From JADFRG01 sp048054495 (GTDB taxonomy: Bacteria; Chloroflexota; Anaerolineae; Anaerolineales; E44-bin32), in the NCBI GenBank assembly GCA_048054495.1, contig JBGMQN010000009.1, positions 1-25,317 of the forward strand: a stretch of DNA of 25,317 bases, given 5' to 3'. Made by a program: the position numbers and the translations under genes. Below, in pieces: positions 21,973 through 25,317 of the stretch (its first letter is position 1; every line of letters starts with the position of its first letter). The notes beneath the pieces were generated by a model. It did no database searches and was not told the DNA's origin. It saw nothing but the letters and a program-made list of their open reading frames with translations.

Positions 21973-23841
21973 GCGGTAGAAATCCTGCTCGGGAACGAAG
22001 CTATAGGGCTTGGCCTGGTCGAAAATGGCTGCCGGGTTGCGACCGCATACCCGGGCACTCCCAGCTCAGAAATCCTGGCGGGGGTCATCAAACACAAGCG
22101 CCTGCTTGAGCGTGAAATTCATACGGAGTGGTCGACCAACGAAAAGGTGGCCTACGAAGTAGCGCTGGCCGCCAGCTGGACCGGCCTGCGGGCGGCGGTG
22201 GCCATGAAACAGGTCGGGCTCAATGTGGCCTCGGATCCGCTCTTTAGCTCGGCCTACACGGGGGTCAAAGGAGGATTCATCGTGATCCCCGCCGACGACC
22301 CGGGGCCCCACTCCTCACAAACGGAACAGGATTCGCGCCTCATGGCGCTGAATGCAAAGGTTCCCGTCTTCGACCCCTCCAGTCCCGAAGAAGCACGCAG
22401 TATGGTGCAGGCGGCATTCGCCCTGTCGGAGGAATTCGGCATCCCCACCATGCTGCGCCCGACCACTCGCGTCTGTCATGCGCTTCAAGGCATCGCCGTC
22501 GATGATACCCTTCCGACAGACGGGTCGCCGACAAAGGCCCGCTTCAAGAAGGATCCGGCGCATTGGACGGCGACCCCAAAGCTCCGCTATCGGCTGCACA
22601 TCGAACTCAATGAGAAATTGCGCGAAATCGAAGCCCGCTTCGCGGCTTCGGAGCTTAACTACATCATCCATGAAGACAGCTCCAGCAAGGTGGGCTTGAT
22701 CGCTTCCGGCGTGGCCTTTGAGACCGCGAGGCAAGCCCTTGCCGAGCTGGGTGCCACGATCCCGATTCTCAAGATCGGAACCCCCTACCCGCTCCCTCGT
22801 CGTCTGGTGAGCCAGTTCGTCAGGGGTCTGGATATGGTGGTCGTTCTTGAAGAACCCGACGCCTGCATTGAGCTGCAGCTGCCGGAGCAGATTGGCGTCT
22901 ACGGCCGCCGGGACGGATTCGTTCCCGGGGCCGGAGAGCTCTCTCCAGAGATCGTGTCTACCATCCTTGCTGAGGCATTGGACGCGGCTGGCTTCGATGT
23001 GAATCCCCCACCCGATGATCCGGCCCTTCAAACGGCCATCGATGCTCTCGATCTGCCCCTCCGCGGACCGCGGCTTTGCCCGGGTTGCTCCCACCGCTCC
23101 GCCTTCTTCGCGCTCAAGCGCGAGTTTGGACCCAGAGCGATCTATCCAGGAGACATCGGTTGCTACACCCTGGGCACCAATCTCAGAGCGGTTGATACCT
23201 TCGTCGACATGGGCGCCGCGGTCAGCATGGCCGACGGTCTCTACCAGGCTGGACGGCTCGTTGGAGAATCGCGGCCGATCATCGCCTCCATCGGCGATTC
23301 GACCTTCATTCACTCCGGCATTGTGCCCTTGATCAACGCGGTCCATACCGACTCACGCTTCGTACTCATCATTCTGGATAATCACACGACGGCCATGACC
23401 GGCTTCCAGCCAACCGCGGAGAGCAGCAACTTAGCGGACGGGACTCCCGCGGCCCGCACCGCATCCATACCGGATCTGGTTCGTGCCTGCGGAGTGGATT
23501 TCATCGAGGTGACCGATCCCTATAGCCAGGAGGGGTTCCGTCAGATCGTCCGCAAAGCCTACGAGCACACTCAGTCGCCTGGTGGCGGTGTGGCGGTCGT
23601 AATCGCCGATCGGCCTTGTGTTCTCTACGATCCGGTCTCCATTCAAGAAAATCCAATCCCAGTGGTGGTGACGGAAGAGTGCGACGGATGCCGTTACTGC
23701 ACCGAGGCATTCGAATGCCCTGCCCTGATACTGCGCCCGGATTCCAGTCGGGTCGATATCGATGAGAAGACCTGCATCGATTGCGGCCAGTGCATCGATG
23801 CCTGCTACAAAGGCTTCATCGTTCCGAAGGTTTTGGTGTGA
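21970..23841 (+). CDS. iorA: Indolepyruvate-type 2-oxoacid:ferredoxin oxidoreductase alpha subunit 2
   Basis: A 623-residue IorA from the GTG at 21970, chosen because IorA proteins begin just before LLGNEA; a start inside the gap cannot be excluded. The protein shows VATAYPGTPSSEIL, KQVGLNVASDPLF, ADDPGPHSSQTEQDSR, LCPGCSHRSAFF, and the TPP motif GDSTFIHSGIVPLINAVH...LDN. The C-terminal ferredoxin-like domain has CDGCRYCTEAFECP and CIDCGQCIDACYKG, where the usual CP of the second motif is CY. With IorB2 it should oxidise a 2-oxo acid to acyl-CoA with ferredoxin as acceptor. It differs clearly from IorA1 throughout, so a different substrate is likely. Neighbouring trpB2 would suit indolepyruvate. 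Confidence 0.88.
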   Translation: MAVEILLGNEAIGLGLVENGCRVATAYPGTPSSEILAGVIKHKRLLEREIHTEWSTNEKVAYEVALAASWTGLRAAVAMKQVGLNVASDPLFSSAYTGVKGGFIVIPADDPGPHSSQTEQDSRLMALNAKVPVFDPSSPEEARSMVQAAFALSEEFGIPTMLRPTTRVCHALQGIAVDDTLPTDGSPTKARFKKDPAHWTATPKLRYRLHIELNEKLREIEARFAASELNYIIHEDSSSKVGLIASGVAFETARQALAELGATIPILKIGTPYPLPRRLVSQFVRGLDMVVVLEEPDACIELQLPEQIGVYGRRDGFVPGAGELSPEIVSTILAEALDAAGFDVNPPPDDPALQTAIDALDLPLRGPRLCPGCSHRSAFFALKREFGPRAIYPGDIGCYTLGTNLRAVDTFVDMGAAVSMADGLYQAGRLVGESRPIIASIGDSTFIHSGIVPLINAVHTDSRFVLIILDNHTTAMTGFQPTAESSNLADGTPAARTASIPDLVRACGVDFIEVTDPYSQEGFRQIVRKAYEHTQSPGGGVAVVIADRPCVLYDPVSIQENPIPVVVTEECDGCRYCTEAFECPALILRPDSSRVDIDEKTCIDCGQCIDACYKGFIVPKVLV

Positions 23842-23933
23842 GCGTCTCGGATGTGGGGGAGCTGCGCCTGAAGATCGCCAGCAACGAGTTCCTCTGTTGT
23901 AGGGACCTCAGCCTCCCGAGGAGGATCGCATGA
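23838..23933 (+). CDS. Possible 31-codon ORF, decayed copy of the iorB2 start (unit 1)
   Basis: A GTG overlapping the iorA2 stop (GTGA) opens a 31-codon frame that begins VSVSDVGELRLKIAS, comparable to IorB2's MSAPELKELRVVIAG: about 28 of the first 45 bases agree, including GAGCTGCG. The similarity then ends and there is no GVGGQG motif. Its TGA overlaps the next ATG (ATGA). I read it as a remnant or minicistron rather than a proven gene. Confidence 0.35.
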   Translation: MSVSDVGELRLKIASNEFLCCRDLSLPRRIA

Positions 23934-24025
23934 GCCCCTCAGATCTGAAAAAACAGCATATGCAACGTGCGATGCACACCTCTTCCCTGATTCGCGGCCG
24001 TATCCTCCATAGGGTGATCGCATGA
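23930..24025 (+). CDS. Possible 31-codon ORF between iorA2 and iorB2 (unit 2)
   Basis: An ATG with GAGGAGGA 4 bases upstream opens a second 31-codon frame beginning MSPSDLKKQHMQRAM and ending RILHRVIA; its TGA overlaps the iorB2 ATG (ATGA). The start-to-start distance is 92 bp, the same as from unit 1. The first 30 bases resemble the iorB2 start (ATGAGC, CAGA, CT-AAA). No family is recognisable. It could be a coupling minicistron or a decayed duplicate. Confidence 0.4.
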   Translation: MSPSDLKKQHMQRAMHTSSLIRGRILHRVIA

Positions 24026-24609
24026 GCGCCCCAGAGCTCAAAGAGCTGCGAGTCGTGATTGCCGGCGTCGGCGGCCAGGGCGTGATCTTCGCCACCCGCC
24101 TGTTAACGCTGGCTGCCATCCGGTTGGGTTTGCCGGCGATCGCGGCGGAGTCGCACGGTATGAGCCAGCGGGGCGGCTCGGTGGTATCCCATCTCAAGGT
24201 CGGGGGCATCCAGTCGCCGCTTATTCGGCGCGGCACGGCGGACGTCGTGCTGGGTCTCGACAAGAATGAAGCTCTGAGAAGCCTCATTTTCCTCAAAGCC
24301 GGTGGGGCCGCGTTTGTTAATTCGGATGAAGGCCTGAACTCAGAAGTGGTGCGGCAGCTTGAGAGGCGTGGGACACATGCCTATTGGCTGCCCGCCAGCC
24401 AGACCGCCCTCGATCTCGGGTCCGTGACCGCTGCAAACGTAGTCCTCATCGGATTCGCAACCGCTCATCCTTCGTTTCCCTTTCCGGAGCAGTCGCTGCG
24501 GGAAACACTGAGGGAAGCCCCCACCCGTAACAGTGACCTGAATCTGCGGGCGCTGGACATGGGCAGGGAGATCGCCTTTAGCGCTCTCGCGCGAGTTTCG
24601 GAAAGCTAG
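24022..24609 (+). CDS. iorB: Indolepyruvate-type 2-oxoacid:ferredoxin oxidoreductase beta subunit 2
   Basis: A 195-residue gamma-domain protein with VVIAGVGGQGVIFATRLL at the N-terminus and AESHGMSQRGGSVVSHLKVG, the diagnostic IorB motif. It partners IorA2. Unlike the iorA1B1 pair, which overlaps directly, 180 bases separate it from iorA2; these are filled by two 31-codon ORFs, each linked by ATGA/GTGA overlaps. Its stop is 3 bases from the molybdenum-hydroxylase FAD subunit gene, so the operon continues. Confidence 0.92.
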   Translation: MSAPELKELRVVIAGVGGQGVIFATRLLTLAAIRLGLPAIAAESHGMSQRGGSVVSHLKVGGIQSPLIRRGTADVVLGLDKNEALRSLIFLKAGGAAFVNSDEGLNSEVVRQLERRGTHAYWLPASQTALDLGSVTAANVVLIGFATAHPSFPFPEQSLRETLREAPTRNSDLNLRALDMGREIAFSALARVSES

Positions 24610-24612
24610 ATC

Positions 24613-25317
24613 ATGCGCGAATTTGACTTCTTGACCCCCCGCTCTGTAGATGAAGCGATTGCATTTATGTCCGAAAGGGGTGGCGAGCTCCGTATTCTTG
24701 CCGGCGGAACGGATCTTCTCATAAGCATGCGGGAAGGAAAGATCACTCCGCGCGCCGTGATGAGCCTCAAGAAGCTTTCCGATTTCCGCACCATTGACTA
24801 TGCCAAAGACTCGGGGCTGAGGCTCGGCGCCATGGTGACCCTGCGCCAGATCGCGCGTTCGCCCCAGATTCGTAGCCACTATCCGAGCCTGGCAGAAGCC
24901 GCCTTGCTGATGGCCTCAGAGCAGATCCGAAGCCTGGCCACGGTGGGAGGCAACCTGTGCAACGCGGCCCCCTCCGCCGATATGGCTCCGCCCCTGATCG
25001 CGCTCGACGCAGTGGTCCGGATAATTGGGACGCAGGGAGAACGACGCCTGCCATTGGAAGAATTCTTTGTGGGTCCTGGGAGCACTGTTCTGGGATCGGG
25101 AGAGTTGCTGGCCGACATCGAGATACCGTCGACTGCGCGCAAAACCAGGTACTTGAGACTGACGCCGCGCGCGCGTATGGACATCGCAGTGGTCGGTGTG
25201 GCGGCCGGCATTCAGCTTGACGATTCAAGCGTGCTTACGGCGCGGATTGTCCTGGGTGCGGTGGCCCCGGTCCCGCTGCGTGTCCGGCCCGCCGAAGAGG
25301 CATTGATCGGGAAGCCC
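24613..25317 (+). CDS. Xanthine dehydrogenase-family FAD-binding subunit, 3' end outside window
   Basis: 235 residues are visible to the window edge with no stop. The FAD-binding domain is clear: FDFLTPRSVDEAI, LAGGTDLLISMREG near residue 30, and ATVGGNLCNAAPSADMAPPLIALDA. The CO-dehydrogenase flavoprotein C-terminal domain begins near the end. Such subunits join a [2Fe-2S] protein and a molybdopterin protein to hydroxylate aromatic or N-heterocyclic substrates, or, as 4-hydroxybenzoyl-CoA reductase, to remove a ring hydroxyl. The HcrB subunit of that reductase has an extra four-Cys [4Fe-4S] insertion after the GGN region; none is seen here, so it is more like an ordinary hydroxylase. It lies 3 bases after iorB2, so it is probably co-transcribed. 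Confidence 0.9.
   Translation, partial: MREFDFLTPRSVDEAIAFMSERGGELRILAGGTDLLISMREGKITPRAVMSLKKLSDFRTIDYAKDSGLRLGAMVTLRQIARSPQIRSHYPSLAEAALLMASEQIRSLATVGGNLCNAAPSADMAPPLIALDAVVRIIGTQGERRLPLEEFFVGPGSTVLGSGELLADIEIPSTARKTRYLRLTPRARMDIAVVGVAAGIQLDDSSVLTARIVLGAVAPVPLRVRPAEEALIGKP

Overview
The window looks like part of the genome of an uncultured, strictly anaerobic bacterium that degrades aromatic compounds. It is a draft scaffold with six runs of exactly 100 N, at 6839, 8712, 12342, 13544, 19869 and 21828, so the true gap lengths are unknown. Composition is moderately GC-rich. Several proteins (the LeuB-like dehydrogenase, the TrpB2-type synthase, paired PaaX regulators) would fit Chloroflexota or a similar lineage, but that placement is inference and weak.

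Layout. (1) 1-558: tail of a methylmalonyl-CoA epimerase-like gene on the plus strand. (2) 565-6686, minus strand: an operon read leftwards from a promoter near 6789-6816, in the order paaX1, a ring-opening hydrolase of the Oah/BamA type with an added zinc ribbon, a MaoC hydratase, an SDR dehydrogenase, a thiolase and a divergent thiolase. This is a lower benzoyl-CoA / beta-oxidation module. (3) 6939-7585: a VapBC-type toxin-antitoxin pair. (4) 7740-14726, plus: an amidohydrolase, a 2-oxoacid (indolepyruvate-type) ferredoxin oxidoreductase pair iorA1B1, and a LeuA/LeuC/LeuB-like set that could elongate a 2-oxo acid. (5) 14751-20127, plus: a second paaX followed by a complete four-subunit ATP-dependent class I benzoyl-CoA reductase in bzdNOPQ order, then the end of a small CxxC protein. 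(6) 20262-21635: trpB2, closed by a strong hairpin. (7) 21928-25317: a second iorA2B2 pair and the start of a molybdenum-hydroxylase FAD subunit.

How it fits together. The reductase needs ATP and reduced ferredoxin. The Ior enzymes make acyl-CoA, CO2 and reduced ferredoxin from 2-oxo acids, and the Leu-like trio could supply a 2-oxo acid from acetyl-CoA, the end product of the lower pathway. The strongest regulatory signal is that three promoters (before paaX1, the amidohydrolase and paaX2) share one architecture: TTGAC(A/C), 16 bases, a -10 box, 3 bases, then a 41-bp interrupted dyad with half-site CATRTCKCA. This ties ring reduction, ring opening and the ferredoxin/2-oxoacid module into one regulon, probably under the PaaX proteins.

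A second theme is structural. The starts of at least three genes (paaX1, iorB2, maoC), and perhaps iorA2, are preceded by degenerate tandem copies of their own start region or by tandem repeats carrying start codons. In two cases these form chains of tiny ORFs linked by ATGA overlaps.
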